Source: SYFY01 sp031385325 (GTDB taxonomy: Bacteria; Pseudomonadota; Gammaproteobacteria; Pseudomonadales; Azotimanducaceae). From it: 41,324 nucleotides of DNA. Each line of letters starts with the position of its first letter. The first letter of the stretch is position 1. The stretch lies in NCBI GenBank assembly GCA_031385325.1, contig JANNBJ010000155.1, forward strand, positions 1 through 41,324, written 5' to 3'. The notes beneath the pieces are model-generated. The model did not search any database. It worked only from the letters and a program-made list of their open reading frames with translations, and was not told the origin of the DNA. Below, in pieces: positions 8,703 to 15,484 of the stretch. Both the position numbers and the translations under genes were made by a program.

Positions 8703-9902
8703 ATGAAGCAGGGAATTAAAGTCCTGTTCACGCTTGCGACGGCCAGTTTGCTCTGGTCAACAAACACCGTAGCCGGTGATCAGGGAAATGTGTACTTGAG
8801 CCCCGGCCTGATGTACTACCAGGCACCAAAGCGTGCCGAAATTGGTATCGATGATGCCGAACTCGGTGGTGGCATAGTCCTTGGTTATCAGGCGTCTGAG
8901 CACGTCAATCTGGAACTGCTCCTTGGCCGCGCCAAGCTGGATTACTCGTTGCCAGGCGGATCCGGTGACGATAATGCTGACCTCTTCTGGGTTGATGTCC
9001 TGTACCGCACCAAGACAGAAGGCGCGTGGCAGCCCTTCATTCTTGCCGGTGCCGGCCGTACGGCGATTGAGTTCGACAACGTCCGTAGCAAGGAAAAGGA
9101 CACACAGATCAATGCTGGTGTCGGTGTTTTCCGCACTTTGACCGAACGCCTGTCGCTGCGTGGTGACATCCGCATGAACTATTCACCGGATCATCATGAT
9201 CTGCAGCCGTTCATGTTCGTTGGCCTGACTGCGTTCCTGGGCGACCTGGGTGGCGTAGCTGGCATCAAGGATGCTGATGGTGACGGTGTTGCTGACGCCG
9301 ATGACAAGTGCCCGAACACACCTCCCGGCACCACTGTAGGACCGGACGGCTGTGAACTCGACAGCGATGGCGACGGCGTGGTTGACAGTGCTGACGCATG
9401 CCCCGGAACGCCGGCTGGCGTGGCTGTGGATGCGCGTGGTTGCCCGCCCGACAGCGACGGTGACGGCGTTCCTGACTATATGGATGCCTGCCCCAACACA
9501 CCGGCTGGTGTGAAGGTCGACGAAAAAGGGTGTCCTGACGCACTGCAGGAAACGGTCACCATCGACCTGAACCTGGAGTTCGATTTTGACTCCGCACAGC
9601 TGCGTCCTGCGCATCACAGCGAAATCGACGAAGTGACGGCCTTCATGAAGCAATATCCGGGATCGGTAGCCGTGGTCGAAGGCCATACTGACAGCCGCGG
9701 ATCCGATGCCTACAATCAGGCGTTGTCCGAACGTCGTTCCGGCAGTGTCATGGATTACATGGTGAATCAGGGTGGGGTTGCTCGTGATCGCCTGACCTCG
9801 AAGGGTCTTGGTGAATCCACGCCAATCGACACCAACGACACGGATGAAGGACGGCAGCACAACCGACGTGTGTCTGCGAAGATCTCCAACGGAACGAATT
9901 GA
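8703..9902 (+). CDS. OmpA-family protein with TSP type-3 repeats
   Basis: A 399-residue outer-membrane protein read from ATG 8703, which follows a strong AAGGAGAGAG ribosome site. The longer frame from 8562 is rejected because it runs through the promoter. A signal peptide ends near TVAG (about 24). An eight-strand-type barrel spans about 25-185. Three calcium-binding thrombospondin type-3 repeats follow (about 195-285; ADGDGVADADDKCP and two DSDGDGV units with paired Cys). A C-terminal OmpA peptidoglycan-binding domain ends the protein, with EFDFDSAQLRP, EGHTDSRGSDAYNQALSERR and the terminal NRRV motif. The family is OprF/OmpA-like: it ties the outer membrane to the cell wall through meso-diaminopimelate. 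Strong expression is likely, given the ribosome site and two terminators behind it. Confidence 0.95.
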   Translation: MKQGIKVLFTLATASLLWSTNTVAGDQGNVYLSPGLMYYQAPKRAEIGIDDAELGGGIVLGYQASEHVNLELLLGRAKLDYSLPGGSGDDNADLFWVDVLYRTKTEGAWQPFILAGAGRTAIEFDNVRSKEKDTQINAGVGVFRTLTERLSLRGDIRMNYSPDHHDLQPFMFVGLTAFLGDLGGVAGIKDADGDGVADADDKCPNTPPGTTVGPDGCELDSDGDGVVDSADACPGTPAGVAVDARGCPPDSDGDGVPDYMDACPNTPAGVKVDEKGCPDALQETVTIDLNLEFDFDSAQLRPAHHSEIDEVTAFMKQYPGSVAVVEGHTDSRGSDAYNQALSERRSGSVMDYMVNQGGVARDRLTSKGLGESTPIDTNDTDEGRQHNRRVSAKISNGTN

Positions 9903-9903
9903 T

Positions 9904-10026
9904 TCGTTCTGATCGTTGATCCCGAAGGCCGCGATCCTGCGGCCTTTGTCCGAGAAGATTTACGAAGAAACGAAGCAACTCGTTTTGATCGTTGAACACC
10001 AAAGGCCGCTCTTGAGCGGCCTTTGT
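9904..10026 (+). repeat. Tandem duplication carrying the terminator
   Basis: Two diverged copies of about 47 bases lie 76 bases apart (9904-9950 and 9980-10026). The lead 16 bases match at 15 positions (TCGTTCTGATCGTTGA against TCGTTTTGATCGTTGA), and each copy continues into a GGCC-centred terminator stem. The arrangement suggests local duplication of a gene end. Stem changes between the copies keep the pairing. Confidence 0.65.
9925..9950 (+). terminator. Terminator 1 after OmpA-like gene
   Basis: A perfect 8-bp stem AAGGCCGC/GCGGCCTT (9925-9932 with 9939-9946) with a 6-base loop, followed by TGTC. The U-tract is poor, so this copy is probably weak. It is one of two related terminators; see the repeat entry. 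Confidence 0.6.
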
Positions 10027-10032
10027 TTTTTC
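10001..10032 (+). terminator. Terminator 2 before DUF2959 gene
   Basis: A perfect 10-bp stem AAAGGCCGCT/AGCGGCCTTT (10001-10010 with 10015-10024), a CTTG loop, and GTTTTTTC after it. This is a strong Rho-independent terminator only 13 bases before the next start codon, so the downstream gene must either be reached by readthrough or have its promoter overlapping this region. Confidence 0.8.
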
Positions 10033-10044
10033 AGGGGAAGACAA

Positions 10045-10701
10045 ATGTCAAAAACCAGCATGGTGATGCTGTTTCTGACCCTGGCTGTTGTGTCAGGTTG
10101 TGACACGGCCTATTACGGCGCGTGGGAAAAGCTGGGTGTGCACAAGCGGGATATCCTGCGCGATCGTGTTGAGGCGGCCATGGTGTCGCAGGAAGACGCG
10201 AAGGAAGAATTCCGATCTGCTTTTGAGCGTTTCGAATCTGTGGCTGGCACTCAATCCGGCGCCTTGAAGGACGCCTATACCGAATTACAGTCGACTTATG
10301 ATGACGCCGAATCGCGGGCCGACGCGGTTCACAACCGCATTGAGGCAGTCGATGCCGTGTCCGGTGACTTGTTTGCAGAGTGGGAAGCAGAAATCCAGCA
10401 AATCTCCAATACCAGAATGCAGTCGGACAGTCGGCGGCAGCTGAAGAGTTCGCAGGCTGCCTATCAAGGCCTCATGGTGTCGATGCGACGTGCCGAAGCC
10501 CGGATGCAGTCCGTGCTCACCGCGTTCAAGGACCAGGTGCTCTATCTCAAGCACAACCTGAATGCACAGGCGATCTCTTCGCTACGCGGGGAACTGAAGA
10601 TGATTGAAAACGACGTGGGACGATTGATCGCGGAGATGGAGGAGTCGATCCGCAAGTCGCAGATGTTTCTCAAGGATCTGTCTACGGCGGGATCCGCATG
10701 A
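10045..10701 (+). CDS. DUF2959 family lipoprotein
   Basis: A 218-residue predicted lipoprotein read from ATG 10045, preceded by AGGGGAAGAC. The signal peptide MSKTSMVMLFLTLAVVSGC ends in a lipobox with Cys at residue 19. The mature part starts with TAYYGAWEKLGVHKRDILRDRVE, the conserved N-terminal block of DUF2959, and is otherwise almost entirely charged helix likely to form coiled coil (about 40-215). The residue after Cys is Asp, which in enterobacteria would favour inner-membrane retention, though that rule may not hold here. The longer frame from 9916 runs through the terminators and is rejected. Its last codon overlaps the ATG of a tiny membrane-protein gene. Function is unknown. Confidence 0.88.
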   Translation: MSKTSMVMLFLTLAVVSGCDTAYYGAWEKLGVHKRDILRDRVEAAMVSQEDAKEEFRSAFERFESVAGTQSGALKDAYTELQSTYDDAESRADAVHNRIEAVDAVSGDLFAEWEAEIQQISNTRMQSDSRRQLKSSQAAYQGLMVSMRRAEARMQSVLTAFKDQVLYLKHNLNAQAISSLRGELKMIENDVGRLIAEMEESIRKSQMFLKDLSTAGSA

Positions 10702-10847
10702 AGGTACTGTTGGCCGTGGTGTTGCACGGGCTGACGATTTTGTCTGGCACCGGGGTCTGGTTGTATTTCAACTTCTCCGCACTTCTCAAGCCAAGCGTTG
10801 AGTCGAATGGATCAGAAGTTATCGACCCGCGACCGCGACAAGCTTGA
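10698..10847 (+). CDS. Tiny single-TM protein coupled to DUF2959 gene
   Basis: A 49-residue open frame whose ATG overlaps the DUF2959 stop as ATGA, a layout typical of translational coupling. It starts MKVLLAVVLHGLTILSGTGV and has one hydrophobic helix (about 3-26) followed by a short polar tail ending in PRPRQA. AAGG-like ribosome sites are absent, which fits coupling. It is not a family I recognise. In the other frame, ATG 10807 opens a 28-residue charged helix that overlaps the tail (next entry), so a frameshift joining the two into one longer protein is possible. It could be a partner or stabiliser of the lipoprotein. Confidence 0.5.
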   Translation: MKVLLAVVLHGLTILSGTGVWLYFNFSALLKPSVESNGSEVIDPRPRQA

Positions 10848-10893
10848 TTCAAAGCTGAAAAAGCTGACTGAACGTCTACAATCCCGCGACTGA
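10807..10893 (+). CDS. Possible 28-residue charged-helix ORF
   Basis: The ATG at 10807 opens MDQKLSTRDRDKLDSKLKKL and ends at TGA 10893, overlapping the tail of the 49-residue ORF in another reading frame. The heptad-like Leu/Lys spacing looks more protein-like than chance. It may be an independent micropeptide, or the true C-terminal part of the membrane ORF if the sequence or the gene has a frameshift. No clear ribosome site precedes it. Confidence 0.2.
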   Translation: MDQKLSTRDRDKLDSKLKKLTERLQSRD

Positions 10894-10951
10894 TTCAGGC
10901 GGGTCCCTGCCCGTCAATTCCGCCCGTCGGGCTTTCGGAACGAGACCAATC

Positions 10952-11728
10952 GTGGACTACGTCAATATTCTCTATGAACTGCGCGGGCCTATGGCTCTCA
11001 TCACCATCAATCGGGCTGACAAGCACAACGCCATTTCACTGGCGACGCTGGATGAACTGCAACATGCGGTCCGGGTTGCAGCAGCAGATGATCTGGTGCG
11101 GGTGATTACCATCACCGGCGCAGGTGATCGTGCGTTTGCGTCGGGTTCGGACCTCTCCGAAGTCCTGCATCGTGATTTGAAAAAAGCGCTCGATCCCATT
11201 ATTCAAGGGTTGGCTGACCAACTGGAACGCACCCCAAAACCAACCATCGCTGCGATCAATGGCATCTGCATGGGTGGCGGTCTTGAAGTGGCGCTCGGTT
11301 GCGACTTGCGCATCTGTGTTCCACACGCCCGATTCGCAACACCTGAAGGCAAGCTTGGGATCATTCCCGGTGGTGGAGCCTGCGCGCGGCTGCCACGCGT
11401 TGTTGGTCGCGGTTGGGGCATGGAAATGATGCTTATGGGCGATCCAATTGGCGCTGAGCGCGCCTTGGCCATCGGCCTCGTGACTCGCATCGTCCCGATG
11501 GAGGAATTGCTAGCCGAGGCGCAGCGAATGGCTGATCACCTGGCTACCTTTGCGCCGTTCGTGCCCCGAACCATGAAGGCCATGGTTCACTTCGGCATGG
11601 AAGCCAGTCTGGCCGGTGCGCTCATGTTTGAAAAGTACGCTCAAGGTGCTCTGGTTCAGACCGAGGACAAGATAGAAGGCATCACGGCGTTTCTCGAGAA
11701 GCGGCCGCCGGAATTCAAAGGGCGCTGA
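10952..11728 (+). CDS. Enoyl-CoA hydratase/isomerase family protein
   Basis: A 258-residue crotonase-fold protein with a GTG start. Both acidic positions used by true hydratases are present: E112 in GGGLEVALGCDLRI and E132 in TPEGKLGIIPGGG. The oxyanion-hole segments (AFASGSDLSE and INGICMGGG) are intact. It should add water to a trans-2-enoyl-CoA, or isomerise it, in the cytoplasm. It sits 93 bases upstream of two MaoC-type genes, so this locus offers both (S)- and (R)-type hydration. The substrate cannot be inferred beyond an acyl-CoA. Confidence 0.92.
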   Translation: MDYVNILYELRGPMALITINRADKHNAISLATLDELQHAVRVAAADDLVRVITITGAGDRAFASGSDLSEVLHRDLKKALDPIIQGLADQLERTPKPTIAAINGICMGGGLEVALGCDLRICVPHARFATPEGKLGIIPGGGACARLPRVVGRGWGMEMMLMGDPIGAERALAIGLVTRIVPMEELLAEAQRMADHLATFAPFVPRTMKAMVHFGMEASLAGALMFEKYAQGALVQTEDKIEGITAFLEKRPPEFKGR

Positions 11729-11760
11729 CGGCGTCAAGTATTTGGGCGACACTACACCCC

Positions 11761-11806
11761 CTGTTCATTCAATATCCTGTTCATTCAATACACTGTTCAT
11801 TCAATA
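11761..11806 (+). repeat. Three 14-bp direct repeats, 16-bp period
   Basis: CTGTTCATTCAATA occurs three times exactly, at 11761-11774, 11777-11790 and 11793-11806, with 2-base spacers. The array ends 15 bases before the next start codon, just ahead of its GGGGGAAAG ribosome site. It may arise from slippage, bind a regulator or affect the leader's structure. Confidence 0.9.
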
Positions 11807-11821
11807 CAATTGGGGGAAAGC

Positions 11822-12319
11822 ATGGCTGTGGACAGATTTCCAGTGGAAGCGACGCACATCATGATGTTTGCGCGCTCTGTCGCGGACGACAACCAGATCT
11901 ACTACGACGAGAACTACGCCAAAGGCACCGAGGTGGGACACATTATTGCGCCGCCAACGTTTGCTCAATCAAGCGCCCAGTTCGATCCCAACTATTTTCT
12001 GCGACCAAAAACGGGCCAGGCATGGTTCGGTTCCGGCAAAGAACCAACCGGCGTAAAGCGGGAACCTGCGAGCGGTGGCGGTGGTGGTGGTGGCGGATTG
12101 CATGCCGAGCAGCACTTCGAATATCACCGGCACATCAAACCAGGTGACATTCTCAAAGCCACCCAGTTGCCGGGCAAGACCTGGGAAAAGGAAGGCAAGC
12201 GAAGCGGCAAACTGGTGTTCACCGAAACGGTCACCGAGTACCGCGATCAGCACGGTGAGCTTGTCATCACGGCGCGCGGCGTTGGCGTTCGTACGGAACG
12301 TCCGGTCGATTCGAAGTAA
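11822..12319 (+). CDS. MaoC-like FAS1_DH-region dehydratase subunit (HadA-like)
   Basis: A 165-residue hot-dog-fold protein. ATG 11822 is chosen over TTG 11810 because GGGGGAAAG lies 4-6 bases upstream. It has the N-terminal MaoC dehydratase pattern (HIMMFARSVADDN..YYDENYA and IIAPPTFAQSSAQFDP), which lacks the hydratase Asp-His motif. Such subunits pair with a catalytic MaoC subunit, here encoded 10 bases downstream. The pair would act as a heteromeric (R)-specific enoyl-CoA hydratase, as in mycobacterial HadAB or steroid-pathway hydratases. A run of eight glycines (SGGGGGGGGLHAEQ) is coded by near-perfect GGN triplets and is longer than I would expect; it may be length-variable. Confidence 0.85.
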   Translation: MAVDRFPVEATHIMMFARSVADDNQIYYDENYAKGTEVGHIIAPPTFAQSSAQFDPNYFLRPKTGQAWFGSGKEPTGVKREPASGGGGGGGGLHAEQHFEYHRHIKPGDILKATQLPGKTWEKEGKRSGKLVFTETVTEYRDQHGELVITARGVGVRTERPVDSK

Positions 12320-12329
12320 GGAGAAAAAA

Positions 12330-12737
12330 ATGGCACTCAAAGCAAGTCAGCTGAAGATTGGTGATACCTATACCGAATGTCTGGTCGAAGATCTGAAGCG
12401 TACCCAGCTCGTCATGTACGCCGGGACGTCAGGCGATTACAACCCGCTCCACACCGATGAGATTTTTTCGACTCAGATCGCGAAGTACCCTTCGGTGTTT
12501 GCGCATGGCATGTTGACCATGGGCATGACCGGCCGAATGCTCACCAACTATGTGGGCGATGGTCGACTCACCAAGTACGGCGTTCGATTCACCAGCCAGG
12601 TATGGCCGGGTGACACGCTGCATTCGACGGCCACCGTCGAGAGTGTGGAGAAAGGTATCGTCAACCTGGTCGTGGAAACCCGCAATCAGAACGATGCTGT
12701 CGTTCTATCCGGATACGCGGCGGCGCGAGTCGACTGA
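12330..12737 (+). CDS. MaoC (R)-specific enoyl-CoA hydratase subunit (HadB-like)
   Basis: A 135-residue hot-dog protein following TAAGGAGAAAAAAATG. It carries the (R)-hydratase motif YAGTSGDYNPLHTDE with catalytic D36 and H41, then VFAHGMLTMG. It therefore supplies the active site for the pair with the upstream non-catalytic subunit. The two genes are 10 bases apart. The last 52 bases overlap the 3' end of a convergent P-loop kinase gene on the other strand. Confidence 0.92.
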   Translation: MALKASQLKIGDTYTECLVEDLKRTQLVMYAGTSGDYNPLHTDEIFSTQIAKYPSVFAHGMLTMGMTGRMLTNYVGDGRLTKYGVRFTSQVWPGDTLHSTATVESVEKGIVNLVVETRNQNDAVVLSGYAAARVD

Positions 12738-13270
12738 AGCCGCCTGGATGATGCAAGCAGGCACCCCTTGGTGCCTGCCATTTCCAAGAGGTCGTTGATG
12801 TCCTTGTCTGAGCGAATAACCCAGTATTTTTCGGGGGCTCGTGCAGCTTCCTGTTTTACCTTTTGTCCAACCAGCTTTGGAAAGCGCCAGATGATTCCAG
12901 CGAGTGTGGGAATGATTTTCCATTCCGGACAGTCGCGCGGAAATTCCGGACGTTGAGTCCTGATGTATCGCAGTGCGCGTCGCAGCGCTCTTCCCATGCA
13001 CTGGTGACGGGGCAGATCAAGATAGATCGTCAGGTCTGCAGCTTTTCGCACGTGGTCTGACACCCCCTCAATGATCCACGATGACTGACTTGTCAGATTG
13101 GTCTCGGCTATCTGCCGTTCTGCAGGAGACGCTTTTTTCCAATGCGGTCGCCACACAATGGTGTCCATCGAGTACGCAGGGATTCCCAGTCTGGCAGACA
13201 GCCTGTACGCCGCAGTCGTTTTTCCGGACCCCGCGTTTCCGGTGATGTGGATACGAAGGAAGGGCAACAC
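12686..13270 (-). CDS. P-loop nucleotide kinase, FlaR/topology-modulation type
   Basis: A 194-residue P-loop kinase. It begins at a GTG at 13270 immediately after the stop of the upstream VOC gene; the longer frame into that gene is rejected. Near its start is LRIHITGNAGSGKTT, a Walker A motif at about 11-19. AYSMDTIVWRPHWKKASPAER and WIIEGVSDHVRKAADLTIYLDLPR follow, typical of the adenylate-kinase-like FlaR group. The family's substrates are poorly defined. The last 25 or so residues run through the terminator-like hairpin and 52 bases into the convergent hydratase gene and look unlike a folded domain, so an ancestral stop may have been lost. Confidence 0.8.
   Translation of the reverse strand: MLPFLRIHITGNAGSGKTTAAYRLSARLGIPAYSMDTIVWRPHWKKASPAERQIAETNLTSQSSWIIEGVSDHVRKAADLTIYLDLPRHQCMGRALRRALRYIRTQRPEFPRDCPEWKIIPTLAGIIWRFPKLVGQKVKQEAARAPEKYWVIRSDKDINDLLEMAGTKGCLLASSRRLQSTRAAAYPDRTTASF
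12757..12785 (+). terminator. Hairpin after MaoC pair
   Basis: A perfect 9-bp stem GCAGGCACC/GGTGCCTGC (12757-12765 with 12770-12778), a CCTT loop, then CATTTCC. The U-tract is weak. It lies 20 bases after the hydratase stop and inside the C-terminal codons of the convergent kinase gene, so it may serve either direction or neither. Confidence 0.5.
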
Positions 13271-13271
13271 A

Positions 13272-13652
13272 CTACGACTCAATTTGATTCGACGAAAAAC
13301 ACAGCACGTAACCATCGGGGTCCGTAACCTGGAAGTCGATCATCTGCCACGCCTGAGTTGCCAGCGGTTGACTGATCGGTGTGCGCCGATCTGTGAACTC
13401 GATGTATAACTCCGCTGCGTCGTCTACTTCGATGTACACATCAAGATGACCGTTCTGCTGGCGATTGGCTCGATCGGCTGCCGTTTTTGGGGCGCACTTC
13501 AAGTGGACAACCGACGCATCACGCGCGACGGAGGCGTAAAAACCGCTGTAGACGAATTGGCAGACAAAGCCGAGTTTTTCGGTATAGAACGAAACAGCCT
13601 TATCCAGATCGTCTACCAGCAAGAGTGGGGCGGCAAAACGAAGCGTGGTCAT
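13272..13652 (-). CDS. VOC/glyoxalase-fold protein
   Basis: A 126-residue single vicinal-oxygen-chelate domain. It starts LLLVDDLDKAVSFYTEKLGFV, has VVHLKC and HLDVYIEVDD strands, and ends DFQVTDPDGYVLCFSS. The usual metal-binding Glu near the C-terminus is not evident (CFSS in place of a typical EF/EL motif), so it may bind rather than convert a ligand, as bleomycin-resistance proteins do. It abuts the kinase gene (stop, then GTG) and probably shares its transcript. The target is unknown. Confidence 0.82.
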   Translation of the reverse strand: MTTLRFAAPLLLVDDLDKAVSFYTEKLGFVCQFVYSGFYASVARDASVVHLKCAPKTAADRANRQQNGHLDVYIEVDDAAELYIEFTDRRTPISQPLATQAWQMIDFQVTDPDGYVLCFSSNQIES

Positions 13653-13755
13653 ATCAGATCCTCTTGAACCAGCGTCGTACTTGAGAAACGTGTATCAACC
13701 AAGCTTCACCGTACGTACGCTCAGCCAGGGCTCTTCGCTGAGGACATTCCCGCAT

Positions 13756-13902
13756 CTACAACGCAGTGGCAACAATGGCTTCCAGTTTGTCGAGGCTGCG
13801 ACCGGCTACGTAGACATGCAATCCAGCAACAGCGAATCGACGGCATAACGCGGCGCCCAGGCCGCGCTCATGGCCAACGCCGATGACGATCGCACTGTCC
13901 AT
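13756..13902 (-). pseudogene. Truncated short-chain dehydrogenase remnant
   Basis: A 48-residue frame starting MDSAIVIGVGHERGLGAALC and ending ...KLEAIVATAL, then TAG. This is the Rossmann N-terminus of an SDR, with the glycine-rich nucleotide loop, the RRFA helix and an AGR motif. SDRs are about 240 residues, and the remaining 100 bases before the VOC gene do not encode the NNAG or YxxxK parts in any frame I checked. The start overlaps the esterase stop by one base (TGATG), so it was once the coupled second gene of that operon. A deletion removed the catalytic part. The fragment cannot be an active dehydrogenase. Confidence 0.75.
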
Positions 13903-14819
13903 CAAATCAGCCTTTTCACTGCGGCATAAACATCGTTGGCCGCTGCGCGGCTTGAAGCAAACATGCCAGCGGTGGCAAAGAAGTCATGAATCATGCCGGC
14001 ATAACACGTGAACGTGACTCCAACTCCGGACGCAGCCAGCACGCCCGCATACGCAGCACCTTCATCACACAGCGGATCGAATTCCGCAGTGGCGATGATC
14101 GCGGGTGGCAGATCTCGATGGCTGAGCGCGCGCAGAGGGGAGGCGAAGGCGTGCGTGCGTTTGTCGTAGGGGCAGTAGGTGTCCCAGAACCATCGCATGG
14201 TGGTCGTGCTGAGCAGATACCCTTCACCGTTGCGTCGATAGGAGTCACGGGTGAGGTCGGCATCGACGACAGGATAGAGCAGCACCTGAGCGGTAATGAC
14301 TGGACCACCTTCGTCGCGTGATTTCAGGCACATGACTGCCGCCAGATTGCCTCCGGCACTTTCACCGCCGACCAGGAGCCGACCGTCACCCCCGAGTGAA
14401 TTGGCGTTTGCAGCAACCCAGCAGAGGGCGTCGTAGCTGTCGTCCACGGCAATCGGAAAGAGGTGTTCGGGAGCCATGCGGTAGTCGACTGAAACAACGA
14501 TACAGTCGATACCGTTGGCCAGATCGCGGCAAGCCGCGTCACTGGTATCCAGGTCGCCGATTACCCAGCCACCGCCGTGGTAATTCACGAAAACGGGCTT
14601 GGGTCCTGTGCCGGTGGGGGTATAGATCCGGATCGCGATCTGGCCACCCCGGACCGGTATCTGCCGGTCTTCGATTCGACCGATCGGCGCATCAGGTGCG
14701 AGTGGACGCATCATCCGGTACATCTCGCGCCCAGCGCTGGCAGGCAGATCACTGAGGGCAGGACCAGGTTGTGTGGCCAACTGATCGAGCATGGCTTGAT
14801 ATTCGGGTGCCAAAGGCAT
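13902..14819 (-). CDS. HSL-family alpha/beta hydrolase (esterase)
   Basis: A 305-residue carboxylesterase of the hormone-sensitive-lipase type. HGGGWVIGD (81-89) is the oxyanion-hole motif. The nucleophile is S154 in GGESAGGNLAA. The acid is D248 in AEFDPLCDEG and the His is H278 in GMIHDF, so the triad is complete. It lacks a signal peptide and should act in the cytoplasm on short acyl esters. It is first in a minus-strand operon that continues into a truncated SDR. The 68-base gap to the divergent ClpP-like gene must hold both promoters; a TAGAAT at 14846-14851 could serve the plus strand. Confidence 0.92.
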   Translation of the reverse strand: MPLAPEYQAMLDQLATQPGPALSDLPASAGREMYRMMRPLAPDAPIGRIEDRQIPVRGGQIAIRIYTPTGTGPKPVFVNYHGGGWVIGDLDTSDAACRDLANGIDCIVVSVDYRMAPEHLFPIAVDDSYDALCWVAANANSLGGDGRLLVGGESAGGNLAAVMCLKSRDEGGPVITAQVLLYPVVDADLTRDSYRRNGEGYLLSTTTMRWFWDTYCPYDKRTHAFASPLRALSHRDLPPAIIATAEFDPLCDEGAAYAGVLAASGVGVTFTCYAGMIHDFFATAGMFASSRAAANDVYAAVKRLI

Positions 14820-14887
14820 CGCGGTTTCCCCTTCCTTATCTGGTGTAGAATTTCCGACTTTACCGTACCCCGAAGTCGAGGTGTAAC

Positions 14888-15484
14888 GTGAGCTTGAGAA
14901 TGGATGGCGAGAAAAACATTGAAGAAGCGGCCAAGGCCAGCAACTTTCTGGAAAGTGGTCTCTTCAAGAACCGGACGCTGACGCTGTTCGGCGAAGTGAA
15001 TCAGGATGTTGCGCGACGCACTGCAGAAAAGTTGCTGACGCTGTCCTATGAATCGGATGACCCGATCACGTTCTACATCAGTTCGCCTGGTGGTCACGTG
15101 GAATCGGGTGACGTGATCTATGACATGATCCAGTTCATCAAACCCGTCGTGCGATGTATCGGTACCGGTTGGGTAGGCAGCATCGCAACGCACATCTATC
15201 TGGCGGCTGAGCGCGAAAATCGTCTTTGTCTGCCCAATACCCGTTTTCTGATCCACCAACCGGCAGGTGGTTTTGGCGGTGATGCCACCGATATTGCAAT
15301 TCATGCCCGTGAAATCGTCAAGACTCGCGAGCGAATCAATGCCGTGATTGCTGACCGGACCGGTCAGACTCTTGAACGAGTCGCACAGGACACCGATCGG
15401 GATTACTGGATGAGCGCAGAAGAGTCGCTGGCCTATGGGCTGGTCGGCCGCATCATCCGAAAGGCAGCCGATCTCGCAAGCTGA
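14888..15484 (+). CDS. ClpP-family serine peptidase paralogue
   Basis: A 198-residue ClpP/crotonase-fold peptidase. GTG 14888 is supported by GAGG about 7 bases upstream. The family layout is clear: TFYISSPGGHVESGDVIYDMI, then GWVGSIATHIYLAA with the nucleophile Ser, FLIHQPAGGFGGDATDIAIHA with the His, and DRDYWMSAEESLAYGLVGRI with the Asp. All three triad positions thus match E. coli ClpP. The nucleophile region reads VGSIAT instead of the usual AASMGA. No clpX, clpA or tig gene is nearby, so this is probably a secondary paralogue. Its last 32 bases overlap the convergent hybrid kinase gene. Confidence 0.88.
   Translation: MSLRMDGEKNIEEAAKASNFLESGLFKNRTLTLFGEVNQDVARRTAEKLLTLSYESDDPITFYISSPGGHVESGDVIYDMIQFIKPVVRCIGTGWVGSIATHIYLAAERENRLCLPNTRFLIHQPAGGFGGDATDIAIHAREIVKTRERINAVIADRTGQTLERVAQDTDRDYWMSAEESLAYGLVGRIIRKAADLAS

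Noticed and set aside
9183..9860. 225-codon minus-strand frame opposite the OmpA-like gene
   Set aside because: It mirrors the Asp-rich calcium repeats and so yields Val/Ile/Ala repeats by coding constraint. The sense gene is clear.
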